DNA from: Candidatus Latescibacterota bacterium
GTDB taxonomy: Bacteria; Latescibacterota; UBA2968
Assembly: GCA_022821275.1 (NCBI GenBank)
Contig: JAJEDY010000043.1
Coordinates: forward strand, 1 to 64,000
Reading direction: 5' to 3'
DNA length: 64,000 bases
Of the stretch, positions 51,470 through 59,756 are shown piece by piece. The notes beneath the pieces are model-generated. The model was not told the DNA's origin and searched no databases. It saw nothing but the letters and a program-made list of their open reading frames with translations. Every line of letters starts with the position of its first letter. The stretch's first letter is position 1. The translations under genes were made by a program, and so were the position numbers.

Positions 51470-52426
51470 ATGAAAATTCAGGTCTATGCCGCCCACGAAG
51501 GCGTACAGGAAAATTTATTTCGCGAATGGGTTGCACGCGGCCACGAAGTCTATCTCACCGAAGGCGTTGGAAAATGGGAGGAGAAACAGGCTGCGCTACC
51601 CGAAGGGGTAAAACGCGAATGGGCGAACAATCCCGATGTCTTATGGGTCGGAATAACACAGGACGTGGGAAATGCCTTGCTGTATAAATGGAAAAAACTC
51701 CGCCCCGGTATTCCCATCGTACTCACCCACTGGTGGGTACCATCAACCAGACGATTTGCGGGGACCGTGTACAAATTCGCCCATCAAATCAGCGTATGCG
51801 AATGGGGCCGCGAATACCTCCTGAAACACCATAACCTGGACTCCGCAGTCATGTATTGCTCGGTCGATGCCGACATTTTCACCTTAAGAGAAGAAGACCC
51901 CGACCCCAAGCGCGTCTTATGCGTGGGCAACCACTTTGCCTCGCGCGACATCATGGGATGGGAATATCTGGAACCCATCATGCACAAAGTCTATGAACAG
52001 GACCCCGAAGTACACTTCGAATTCCTCGGCATCAATCCCGAAATTGACCCCAAAAACTATCCCAATGTTTCCAAACGCGCCGTCCTTCAAAACGAAATGC
52101 CCGACTACCAGGCCAGAGCGCGGTGCGTCGTCATCACCACCACCTTCAACCTCATCCCGCACTCGCTATTGGGCGCAATGGCACTGGGGCGCAACATCGT
52201 CGCATTTGATCTCCCATCCCTGCACGAAGTCATCGAACACGAAAAAAGCGGGTACCTCATCCCGCGTTACGACACCGACGCCTTTGCCAAACAAATACTC
52301 CAACTCACCAGCACACCCGTCAATCCAGAAATAGGCCGCAAAGCACGCGAAAATGCATTGGGCAAATCCGACCACCGGCTCGTGGCATCGCAGTATGAAG
52401 AATATTTCGAGAAAATTATAAAATAA
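51470..52426 (+). CDS. Glycosyltransferase (GT-B fold)
   Basis: 318 residues. Short N-terminal domain (MKIQVYAAHEGVQENLFREW) and a donor domain with RVLCVGNHFASRDIMGWEYL, VSKRAVLQNEMPDYQARARC and PHSLLGAMALGRNIVAFDLPSLHEVI, matching the GT4 pattern loosely. Slightly shorter than most GT4 enzymes. Sits between the epimerase and another GT4 gene. Sugar donor not predictable. Confidence 0.78.
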   Translation: MKIQVYAAHEGVQENLFREWVARGHEVYLTEGVGKWEEKQAALPEGVKREWANNPDVLWVGITQDVGNALLYKWKKLRPGIPIVLTHWWVPSTRRFAGTVYKFAHQISVCEWGREYLLKHHNLDSAVMYCSVDADIFTLREEDPDPKRVLCVGNHFASRDIMGWEYLEPIMHKVYEQDPEVHFEFLGINPEIDPKNYPNVSKRAVLQNEMPDYQARARCVVITTTFNLIPHSLLGAMALGRNIVAFDLPSLHEVIEHEKSGYLIPRYDTDAFAKQILQLTSTPVNPEIGRKARENALGKSDHRLVASQYEEYFEKIIK

Positions 52427-52483
52427 ACGGGCGTGAGAGACCTCCCGCTCTCCTCTGCATCTGGTCAAAAGAGGATTTCTATC

Positions 52484-53626
52484 TTGTCTATACCAGAGAC
52501 AATATTAATCGGATCACTGCCTCCCCCGCTCACTGGGCAAACCATTGCATTTCAGATGGTCTGCGAGGGTTTTCAAGAGCGCGAGTTGCCTTATCGGGTG
52601 ATCAACCTCAGCGGAGGAGAACACACAAGGCCAGAAGGCGGCTTCTCTCTGAGGCGGTTAATACAACTTCTCAAACCCTTCTTCAGAGCACTTATCCTTT
52701 TATTTGGAAAAAAAAATCTATACCTCAGTGCCGCTCAAAATTGGGTGGGATTTCTCAGAGACAGCATATTCATACTCCTGGCCACCATCGGCAGACAGCG
52801 CATTGTGATTCACGTACACGGGGGAAATTACGACGGCTTCTATGCCTCCCTTTCGCCCTTACAACAGTACGCAGTGCGCGCCTTTCTCAAACCTGTGGAC
52901 AGAATACTAATCCTGGGAAAAAGTCTGCGCGGCATGTTCGATTTTGAACCTGCTCTGCGGGATAAAACACAGATCGTCTTTAACGGAATCCCCTACGACA
53001 TAGAAAAATTATCCGTCGAACCAAAGCACTTACCATCGGGAGAACGCCCAAAGCTCCTCTTCTTATCCAACCTGATCGTGAGCAAAGGCTACCTCCAGGT
53101 ACTCGAAGCCCTGCACATCCTGGTACACGACTTGAGAATTGACGCCGAATGTCATTTTTGTGGCAGCTTTGTCCTGGCTTCCGACATCTGCCCTTACGCT
53201 ACCCCCGAAGAAGCGGAAGCCGATTTTTTGCACCAAATTAAAAAATTGGGCCTTAGTAAAAACGCATTCTGGCATGGTCCCGTCGATGGCAATAGAAAAC
53301 TTCGTTTCCTGCAAGAGAGTCACTTCTTTTTGCTTCCAACCCGCTATGTGTACGAAGGCCAACCGATATCGATCATCGAAGCACTCGCATTTGGCCTGAT
53401 TGTGATTACAACACCCCATCGCACGATACCGGAAATGGTAGAAAACGGTAAGGTCGCGGAATTGATTCCCTTTGATCAACCTGAGAAAATCGCATGCGCG
53501 ATCGAATCTTATATTCAAGAACCGGACAAATTCGAAGCGATGAGTCGCGCATCCATTGACCGATATCGCAACGCCTTTACCCGCGAACAACACCTGAAAA
53601 AGTTGATACCTCTTATTTTGCGATGA
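52484..53626 (+). CDS. GT4-type glycosyltransferase
   Basis: 380 residues from a TTG start at 52484, chosen because AAGAGGA sits eight bases ahead; a GTG at 52433 has no ribosome site. N-terminal GSLPPPLTGQTIAFQMVCEGF is the usual GT4 opening; donor domain has PKLLFLSNLIVSKGYLQVLEAL and RYVYEGQPISIIEALAFGLIVITTPHRTIPEMV with the E-x7-E motif. Codons are less C-biased than neighbours, so it may be a later arrival. Four-base overlap with the next gene. Confidence 0.86.
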   Translation: MSIPETILIGSLPPPLTGQTIAFQMVCEGFQERELPYRVINLSGGEHTRPEGGFSLRRLIQLLKPFFRALILLFGKKNLYLSAAQNWVGFLRDSIFILLATIGRQRIVIHVHGGNYDGFYASLSPLQQYAVRAFLKPVDRILILGKSLRGMFDFEPALRDKTQIVFNGIPYDIEKLSVEPKHLPSGERPKLLFLSNLIVSKGYLQVLEALHILVHDLRIDAECHFCGSFVLASDICPYATPEEAEADFLHQIKKLGLSKNAFWHGPVDGNRKLRFLQESHFFLLPTRYVYEGQPISIIEALAFGLIVITTPHRTIPEMVENGKVAELIPFDQPEKIACAIESYIQEPDKFEAMSRASIDRYRNAFTREQHLKKLIPLILR

Positions 53627-55206
53627 ACAAAAAACGCCGACAAAAAACATCCTCTCCCCTCTTTAACCTCGCCCAGCACGAGCGCAAACCCTATTTCTTG
53701 CCCGCGCTGGGCCTGTGTGGCTTGCTCATGGGCATTCTCCTCTTCGACGCCAACCTCTCCCTCACTGGCGACAATGCCCAATTCATCAACCTGGGCCGAT
53801 CCCTTGCAGAGGGGTATGGACTCTCGGAAACCATCGAAGGCGAACCCGTCCCACACACCAAATACCCCTTTGGATTTCCGCTCCTCCTCGCCATAGTCCA
53901 TATCCTCTTCCCGGGCAACCTCATCGCACTCAAAAGCCTCGTCGTCCTCCTCTATGCCGTCTCAATCCCACTCACCTATCTCCTCATCCGCCGCTTTGCC
54001 GATCCACCCCTATCACTCGGCGTAAGCGCGCTATGTCTCGTCTCCCCCCTCCTGTTGGATTATTCGCACCAGATCATGTCCGAAATCCCCTTTCTCCTGT
54101 GTTCCCTCATCGCACTCCTCCTCCTCCACCGCGCACACAGTGACTCATCCACGAAGGTCACAAAGGACACGAAGGGGGAAAAACCTTTTCTTTTTCGTGT
54201 TCCTTGGTGTTCTTCGTGGATCCTTCTCGCAATCATCGCCATCATCGCGGCCTACTACATCCGCAGCGCGGGCATCATCCTCATCGGCACCGGCATCATC
54301 TTCTTTGCCCTGCACAAAAAATGGAAAGAAGCGGGTCTCATCGCCATCGGCAGCCTCCTCCTCGCCCTGCCCTGGCAAATCCGCAACGCATCACTCGGCG
54401 GCACCTCCTACATCCAACAACTCCTGAGCATAAATCCCTACCGCCCGGAAGAGGGTATGCTCACACTCACCACGCTAACCGAACGCATCCTCGCAAATCT
54501 CGAACTCTACGGCCTGAAAATCATCCCCTACATCTTGCTACCCAGTTCTATCGACACCCACTACTTTGTCGGCGCCGTCTTCTCAGCCCTGATTCTCTAC
54601 GCCCTGATCGCCGGACTCCTGAAACGGCACTTACTCATCGTGTACCTCACCTGCTATCTGATCCTCTACATCCTCTGGCCTTACGTCTGGTCAGACACGC
54701 GCTTTCTCGTCCCTGCCATCCCCATCTTCTTCTACGCCATCCTCACCAGCATGGACGAACTTCTCCACCTTCTTGCCCGAGCACTAAAAAAAACCGCCTC
54801 GCGGGCGGGCATCGTACTATTCTTTCTCTTCCTCCTCGGCTCAAATATCTATGAAACCAACAACCTCGCCGAGTACACCGGACAATTGTCTCCCGAATGG
54901 AGCAATTACTTTATCGCTGCAGAATGGATCAAAGACAACACCGAACCCGATGCCAAAATCGCCTGCCGCAAACCCTATCTCCTGAACGCGATTGCCAGCC
55001 GCAAAGCCACGGGCTACGCCTGGAAAGCACCAGATGAGGTCATTGCCGAATTTGAACAAAAGGGCATCGACATCGTCGTTATCGACCAGATCGGATTCCG
55101 TTCCACACCCGAATTTCTCGTCCCCGCTGTTCGGGCACATGCAAATCGCTTTAAAATCCTCTTCATCGTACGCAATCCCGATACTTTCGTCTTAAAGTTC
55201 GAATGA
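53623..55206 (+). CDS. GT-C membrane glycosyltransferase with a repeat-encoded insert
   Basis: 527 residues, about eleven membrane helices. ArnT/PMT-like first loop: LSLTGDNAQFINLGRSLAEGYGLS, and HTKYPFGFPLLLAI. After the third to fourth helix, residues about 175-200 (STKVTKDTKGEKPFLFRVPW) are coded by a 75-base foldback element, in frame, in a loop between membrane helices. A soluble C-terminal part follows (WIKDNTEPDAKIACRKPYLL). Likely transfers a sugar from a lipid carrier at the outer membrane face. Confidence 0.83.
   Translation: MNKKRRQKTSSPLFNLAQHERKPYFLPALGLCGLLMGILLFDANLSLTGDNAQFINLGRSLAEGYGLSETIEGEPVPHTKYPFGFPLLLAIVHILFPGNLIALKSLVVLLYAVSIPLTYLLIRRFADPPLSLGVSALCLVSPLLLDYSHQIMSEIPFLLCSLIALLLLHRAHSDSSTKVTKDTKGEKPFLFRVPWCSSWILLAIIAIIAAYYIRSAGIILIGTGIIFFALHKKWKEAGLIAIGSLLLALPWQIRNASLGGTSYIQQLLSINPYRPEEGMLTLTTLTERILANLELYGLKIIPYILLPSSIDTHYFVGAVFSALILYALIAGLLKRHLLIVYLTCYLILYILWPYVWSDTRFLVPAIPIFFYAILTSMDELLHLLARALKKTASRAGIVLFFLFLLGSNIYETNNLAEYTGQLSPEWSNYFIAAEWIKDNTEPDAKIACRKPYLLNAIASRKATGYAWKAPDEVIAEFEQKGIDIVVIDQIGFRSTPEFLVPAVRAHANRFKILFIVRNPDTFVLKFE
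54147..54221. repeat. Foldback repeat inside a glycosyltransferase gene
   Basis: Left arm ATCCACGAAGGTCACAAAGG ACACGAAG, right arm mirrors it with CTTTTTCGTGTTCCTTGGTG TTCTTCGTGGAT. 75 bases, exactly 25 codons. Confidence 0.85.
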
Positions 55207-55256
55207 CCACCCCATTCACATTTGTAAAAAAACGCGCGCTTTGCTATCTTTGTTCA

Positions 55257-55320
55257 GACAGGTTTTAAACCTGCCCCTACTGACTGACCACTGACGGGGC
55301 GAGGCATGCCTCGCCCCTAC
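55257..55320. repeat. Two GTAGGGGC-family palindromes
   Basis: GACAGGTTTTAAACCTGCCC with CTAC at 55257-55280, and GGGGCGAGGCATGCCTCGCC with CCTAC at 55296-55320. They fill the gap before the GT2 gene. Confidence 0.85.
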
Positions 55321-55342
55321 AATTCATAACTGACCACCAACC

Positions 55343-56272
55343 ATGCCCGACCTCAGCCTCGTCATACCCCTGCTCAACGAAGAAGAAAGCCTGCGCCCGC
55401 TCATGGAACAAATCCGCGGCGTGCTCGCCACTCAGGACCTTACCTACGAAGTCATCTTCATCGACGACGGCAGCACCGACGGGTCAATCACCGTATTGGA
55501 AGACCTGCACAACACCTATCCCGAAGTCAAAGTCATCCAATTTCGGCGCAACTTTGGCAAAGCCGCGGCATATACTGCCGGATTTCAACGCGCACGCGGC
55601 ACATACATCATCACCATGGACGCCGACCTGCAAGACGACCCGGCGGAAATCCCCAACCTCCTATCCAAAATGGAAGAAGGCTATGACCTCGTCTCTGGAT
55701 GGAAGAAAAAACGCTTTGACCCCCTGGGCAAAACCCTGCCCTCCAAATTCTTCAACTGGGTCACGGGCTTCGTTTCCGGCATTGACATACACGACTTTAA
55801 CTGCGGCCTCAAAATCTATCGCAGCGAAGTCACAAAAGACATACGCGTACTCGGCGAACTCCACCGCTACATCCCCGTACTCGCCCACATAGAAGGATAT
55901 CGCATCGGTGAAATACCCGTTCAGCACCACCCGCGTCAATACGGCGTAACCAAATACGGTTGGGGGCGCCTGCTCAAAGGATTTTTTGACCTCCTCACCG
56001 TCATGTACATCGGCAAATACATGGGCCGGCCACTCCACCTCTTTGGCACCGTGGGCCTCATCTTTGGCATCACGGGCATGCTCATCAACGCATACATCGC
56101 ATCCCTCTGGCTCCAAACCGGCACCATCCAATACCGGTATCCCCTGCTCATGCTCGGGGTCTTCCTCACCGTACTCGGCGTACAATTCATCTGCACGGGC
56201 CTGCTCGCCGACATGCTGACCCGGGGACCACAGCCCAATGAAAAATTCAACATCCGAAAAATCCTGAAATAA
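55343..56272 (+). CDS. GT2 polyprenyl-phosphate glycosyltransferase (DPM1/ArnC type)
   Basis: 309 residues. GT-A domain with SLVIPLLNEEESL, FIDDGSTDGSI, RRNFGKAAAYTAGF and the metal motif MDADLQDDP; acceptor motif NCGLKIYR. Two C-terminal membrane helices (about 230-295). It would charge undecaprenyl phosphate with a sugar, the donor needed by the two GT-C enzymes in this cluster. Stop TAA directly abuts the next ATG. Confidence 0.9.
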   Translation: MPDLSLVIPLLNEEESLRPLMEQIRGVLATQDLTYEVIFIDDGSTDGSITVLEDLHNTYPEVKVIQFRRNFGKAAAYTAGFQRARGTYIITMDADLQDDPAEIPNLLSKMEEGYDLVSGWKKKRFDPLGKTLPSKFFNWVTGFVSGIDIHDFNCGLKIYRSEVTKDIRVLGELHRYIPVLAHIEGYRIGEIPVQHHPRQYGVTKYGWGRLLKGFFDLLTVMYIGKYMGRPLHLFGTVGLIFGITGMLINAYIASLWLQTGTIQYRYPLLMLGVFLTVLGVQFICTGLLADMLTRGPQPNEKFNIRKILK

Positions 56273-57397
56273 ATGACATCCAAAAACATTCTCATCACCG
56301 GCGGCATGGGATTCGTCGGCTCTTACCTCGCCGATGAACTCATCCAACGCGGACACCGCGTACGCATCTTTGACAACCTGGACCCACAGGTACACCCCAA
56401 CCGCGAACTGCCGGATTACGCCAACCCCCATGCCGAATTCATCCAGGGCGATGTGCGCGATTACGACGCCTTAAAAAAAGCCCTTCAAGGCATCGAAATC
56501 ATCTTCCACAAAGCCGCCGCCGTAGGCGTGGGACAATCGCAATACGAAATCAAAAAATACGTTGACGTCAACACCGGGGGCACCGCAAACCTGCTCGACA
56601 TCCTCGTCAACAACAAACACAACATAGAAAAACTCATCGTCGCAGCCTCGCAAACCAGCTATGGCGAGGGCCTCTACACCTGTGCGGAACACGGCACACA
56701 ACACCCTGATCTCCGCCCAGACAGCCAGCTAAAAAATGCCCACTGGGAACACAGGTGTCCCCAATGCGGTGAGGACATGTCCCCAACACCTGCCCCCGAA
56801 AACACCCAACGCATCTGCCATACCATCTACGCACAAACCAAAACGCATCAAGAAGACATGGTCCTCAACATAGGCCGCGCCTACAAAATCCCCTCAGTAG
56901 CCCTGCGCTACTTCAACATCTTCGGCCCCCGGCAGTCGCTCTCCAACCCCTACACGGGTGTAACTGCCATCTTCATGAGCCGCCTCAAAAACGGCAACCG
57001 TCCCGTCATCTATGAAGACGGCAAACAATCGCGGGACTTCATCTCCGTCCACGACATCGTCCAGGCCAACATCCTCGCCATGGAAAAATCCGAAGGGAAT
57101 TATCAGGCCTTCAACGTCGGCAGCGGAATCGGCACATCCATCAAACACATCGCCCTGACCCTGTCCAATATCCTGGGCACTGAACACCTTTCCCCCGACA
57201 TCACGGGCACCTATCGCCAGGGCGACATCCGCCACAGCATTGCCGACATCTCGCGCATAAAAAAAACACTGTGCTTTAAGCCCAGTGTCAGTTTTCAACA
57301 CGGCATGGAAGAACTCATCGAATGGGGGCGAGACCGCGAAGCCATAGACGGCTTTGCAAAAGCGCAAAGCGCACTACAACAAAGAGGTCTCATTTAA
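56273..57397 (+). CDS. NAD-dependent sugar epimerase with cysteine-rich insert
   Basis: 374 residues, extended short-chain dehydrogenase. TGGMGFVGSYLADEL at 9-23, Tyr186 and Lys190 (YAQTK) in place, and RYFNIFGPRQ, GKQSRDFISVHDIV as in UDP-glucose 4-epimerase relatives. Between the substrate loop and YxxxK lies an insert with Cys137 and CPQCG (162-166) that looks like a metal-binding knuckle; I know of related epimerases with it but not its function. Starts right at the end of the GT2 gene. Confidence 0.85.
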   Translation: MTSKNILITGGMGFVGSYLADELIQRGHRVRIFDNLDPQVHPNRELPDYANPHAEFIQGDVRDYDALKKALQGIEIIFHKAAAVGVGQSQYEIKKYVDVNTGGTANLLDILVNNKHNIEKLIVAASQTSYGEGLYTCAEHGTQHPDLRPDSQLKNAHWEHRCPQCGEDMSPTPAPENTQRICHTIYAQTKTHQEDMVLNIGRAYKIPSVALRYFNIFGPRQSLSNPYTGVTAIFMSRLKNGNRPVIYEDGKQSRDFISVHDIVQANILAMEKSEGNYQAFNVGSGIGTSIKHIALTLSNILGTEHLSPDITGTYRQGDIRHSIADISRIKKTLCFKPSVSFQHGMEELIEWGRDREAIDGFAKAQSALQQRGLI

Positions 57398-57561
57398 ACC
57401 GGAACAAATTCACGAATGGTAACTGGAATCCGTTTCAGCGTCTCATGATCCCGGCGCAGCACAGTCCGAATCTTCTCGGACCGGTCAACATCACCGTGAA
57501 TCGCGTAATACAGCGCGCGATACGCCATCTGGTCGCGTTTTTCCAGATCGATGCACATCAT
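57394..57561 (-). CDS. Small unlisted protein, 55 residues
   Basis: Reads MMCIDLEKRDQMAYRALYYA then IHGDVDRSEKIRTVLRRDHE and TLKRIPVTIREFVPV. Start ATG has a perfect AAGGAG seven bases upstream, which makes it a real gene candidate despite the size. Charged, helical and without a membrane segment. Its TAA overlaps the stop of the epimerase on the other strand (convergent, tail to tail). No function known. Confidence 0.65.
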   Translation of the reverse strand: MMCIDLEKRDQMAYRALYYAIHGDVDRSEKIRTVLRRDHETLKRIPVTIREFVPV

Positions 57562-57814
57562 GTCATATCTCCTTCTATGGGTGACAGTATTTTGGTATCT
57601 TTATGGTATCTCTACTCATGAGCAAATTCCGTGCCATTTATTTCGATCTTGTGAAAAATTTTATCTAATAGCTGATTTTAAACAACTTATCACAAAAAAT
57701 TCATATCTGACCAAAAAATACATGTGACAAAAATGGAACATTATGGTCAAAATGACCACATATAGCCCAACAAATTGGCACATTTTTCTCTATTCTCTTC
57801 AGGAGTAATCCTTC
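57562..57814. other. Divergent upstream region of the small gene and serS
   Basis: AT-rich, no gene seen. It holds TGGTATCTTTATGGTATCTC, a direct repeat near the small gene's start, and the palindrome at 57744-57758 ahead of serS. AGGAG precedes the serS ATG. Confidence 0.6.
57744..57758. promoter_or_regulatory. Palindrome TGGTCAAAATGACCA, possible operator
   Basis: Perfect inverted repeat with a three-base centre, 56 bases ahead of the serS ATG. A half-site TGACCA occurs nearby at about 57706. Confidence 0.4.
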
Positions 57815-59098
57815 ATGCTCGACATCAACCTCATTCGCAACAACCCCGAACGCGTCGCTCAGGCATTGAAAAAACGCATGGACGACATCGACTTCACAGA
57901 CCTGCTCCTCTGGGATGAAAAACGCCGCGCGCACATCGCAGAAGCCGGACAACTGCGCGCAAAACGCAACAGCGTCTCTGCCCAAATCCCCCAAATAAAA
58001 AAAGCGGGCGGAGACATCGCCCAGATACAAACGGAAATGCGCGACGTCTCGACCCGCATCAAAACCATTGAAACCGAACTCGCGGAAATCGAGCAAAACA
58101 TCCATCAGTTTATCGAAAGCCTCCCCAACATACCCGCAGGCGACGTACCCCCCGGAGACAAAGAAAACAACCGCGTCGTACGCACATGGGGTGAAAAACC
58201 CGCACCCGACTTCGATCCCCAGGACCACATCGACCTCGTCACCCATCTTCGCCTGATCGACTACGAACGCGGCGTCAAAATGGGCGGAACGGGATTCTGG
58301 CTCTATATCGGTGACGGCGCGCGCCTCGAATGGGCCTTGCTCAACTACTTCATCGACAGCCACATCGCCGACGGCTACGAATTTGTATTGCCCCCACACA
58401 TACTCAACGAAGCATGCGGCTTTACCGCCGGACAATTCCCCAAATTTGCCGACGATGTATTCCACCTCAAAACCGGCGACGACAAAGTACAATTCCTCTT
58501 GCCCACCTCTGAAACCGCACTCATCAACTTCTACCGGGACGAAATCATCCCGGAAACCGACCTGCCCAAAAAATTCTTCTCCTACACCCCCTGCTATCGC
58601 AAAGAAGCCGGCAGTTATCGGGCACAGGAAAGGGGCATGATTCGCGGGCACCAATTCAACAAAATCGAAATGTTCCAATTCACCCGCCCCGAAGACTCCG
58701 AAGACGCACTCGAAGAACTCATCGACAAAGCCGAAAAACTCACCCGGGACCTGGGCCTGCATCACCGCGTCTCCATGCTCGCCGCAAAAGACGTCAGCGC
58801 GTCCATGGCCAAAACCTACGACATTGAAGTCTGGATCCCCAGCATGAACGAATACAAAGAAGTCAGCTCCGCATCCAATGCCAGCGACTACCAGGCAAGA
58901 CGCGGCAGCATCCGATTCAAACGCACAGAAACCGGCAAAAACGAACTCGTACACACCCTCAACGCCTCGGGCCTGGCGACCAGCCGCATCATCCCCGCAA
59001 TCGTCGAACAAAATCAAAACAGTGACGGCAGCGTCACCATCCCCGAAGTTCTGCGCCCCTATCTGGGGGGAAAAGAAATTTTTGAACCCGTGGATTAA
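57815..59098 (+). CDS. serS: Seryl-tRNA synthetase
   Basis: 427 residues, full length. N-terminal coiled-coil arm that grips tRNA-Ser (about 25-105) and class II core with motif 2 FRKEAGSYRAQERGMIRGHQ-like CYRKEAGSYRAQERGMIRGH and motif 3 NASGLATSRIIPAIVEQNQ. Charges tRNA with serine. It has its own upstream region and is not tightly linked to neighbours. Confidence 0.97.
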   Translation: MLDINLIRNNPERVAQALKKRMDDIDFTDLLLWDEKRRAHIAEAGQLRAKRNSVSAQIPQIKKAGGDIAQIQTEMRDVSTRIKTIETELAEIEQNIHQFIESLPNIPAGDVPPGDKENNRVVRTWGEKPAPDFDPQDHIDLVTHLRLIDYERGVKMGGTGFWLYIGDGARLEWALLNYFIDSHIADGYEFVLPPHILNEACGFTAGQFPKFADDVFHLKTGDDKVQFLLPTSETALINFYRDEIIPETDLPKKFFSYTPCYRKEAGSYRAQERGMIRGHQFNKIEMFQFTRPEDSEDALEELIDKAEKLTRDLGLHHRVSMLAAKDVSASMAKTYDIEVWIPSMNEYKEVSSASNASDYQARRGSIRFKRTETGKNELVHTLNASGLATSRIIPAIVEQNQNSDGSVTIPEVLRPYLGGKEIFEPVD

Positions 59099-59140
59099 TT
59101 CCTATCCGAATGAGAACTGAGAACAATGCGATACAAGTCC

Positions 59141-59431
59141 TTAAAACGGATCAAGTTGAAGTTTTGGAATCTTTTTTTGTAGTCGGGTCTTAGCCAGGTC
59201 GTAATTCCGTTGAAGATTCATCCACAACTCAGGTGTTGTGCCCAGTGCTTGAGAAAATAACCAGGCTGTCTCAGGCGTTACACCCCGCTTGCCACGTATA
59301 ATCTCATTAACTCTTTGAAGTGGCACTTCAATGTGTTTGGCAAACGCTACCTGGGTTATTCCCAAAGGTTTCAGAAATTCTTCCAAAAGGATTTCACCTG
59401 GATGCGTCGGAATGCGATTTTCGGGCAGCAT
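59141..59431 (-). CDS. higA: HigA-type antitoxin, partner toxin deleted
   Basis: 96 residues. HigA pattern: NRIPTHPGEILLEEFLKPLG, ITQVAFAKHIEVPLQRVNEII, RGKRGVTPETAWLFSQALGT and TPELWMNLQRNYDL. Helix-turn-helix repressor of higBA operons. GGAG lies six bases before the ATG. Only the last codons of the HigB toxin remain upstream, so it is an orphan. Confidence 0.87.
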   Translation of the reverse strand: MLPENRIPTHPGEILLEEFLKPLGITQVAFAKHIEVPLQRVNEIIRGKRGVTPETAWLFSQALGTTPELWMNLQRNYDLAKTRLQKKIPKLQLDPF

Positions 59432-59448
59432 GATTATCTCCAAATAGT

Positions 59449-59500
59449 CTAATGATAGTCCGTCAGCGATACCTGATGTGCAGAACTATAGCCAACCTTG
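59449..59500 (-). pseudogene. C-terminal remnant of a HigB toxin
   Basis: Minus-strand codons read GYSSAHQVSLTDYH and stop at TAG, 17 bases before higA. The ending VSLTDYH is the usual last segment of HigB toxins in front of HigA. Upstream of it there is no sign of the rest of HigB. The left limit is approximate. Confidence 0.6.
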
Positions 59501-59547
59501 ACTCCAATATCAATGAAAATTTATCGGCTTACTGTGAGGAGAAAAAA

Positions 59548-59582
59548 AGCCCATCAATCACCACCGATTGATGGGCTTTTTT
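59548..59582. terminator. Strong bidirectional intrinsic terminator
   Basis: Perfect 12-base stem AGCCCATCAATC / GATTGATGGGCT, loop ACCACC, T tract on the right and A tract on the left. It could serve minus-strand transcripts from 60585 and plus-strand readthrough from serS. Confidence 0.88.
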
Positions 59583-59728
59583 ATATTTTTGGTAGCCCGG
59601 ATGATACATTCACCGGATTCTGTATGTGAGACCGTTTCCCCATCCATCACATCCGCAGAAACAATAAACCCATTATCGCAATCGGACAGGAGCCACAAAA
59701 ACAATTCGTTACCCAAAAACTGTACCAT
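59558..59728 (-). CDS. Doubtful small open frame, 56 residues
   Basis: Reads MVQFLGNELFLWLLSDCDNG then FIVSADVMDGETVSHTESGE and CIIRATKNIK. It looks like protein and begins 28 bases after the gene at 59757, but the ribosome site is weak and the frame ends inside the terminator stem. It may be a decayed or truncated gene. No family recognised. Confidence 0.3.
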   Translation of the reverse strand: MVQFLGNELFLWLLSDCDNGFIVSADVMDGETVSHTESGECIIRATKNIKKPINRW

Positions 59729-59756
59729 ACTATCCACTAAAACGGGTCAAGTCCAA

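Noticed and set aside
57775-57795. Sigma-54 promoter before serS (TTGGCAC...TTCT)
   Set aside because: The -24 part fits but the -12 element lacks the GC dinucleotide, so the match is incomplete.
57701-59017. 438-codon minus-strand frame antisense to serS
   Set aside because: Rich in Phe, Gly and Val and without any known motif. SerS on the plus strand has full class II motifs.
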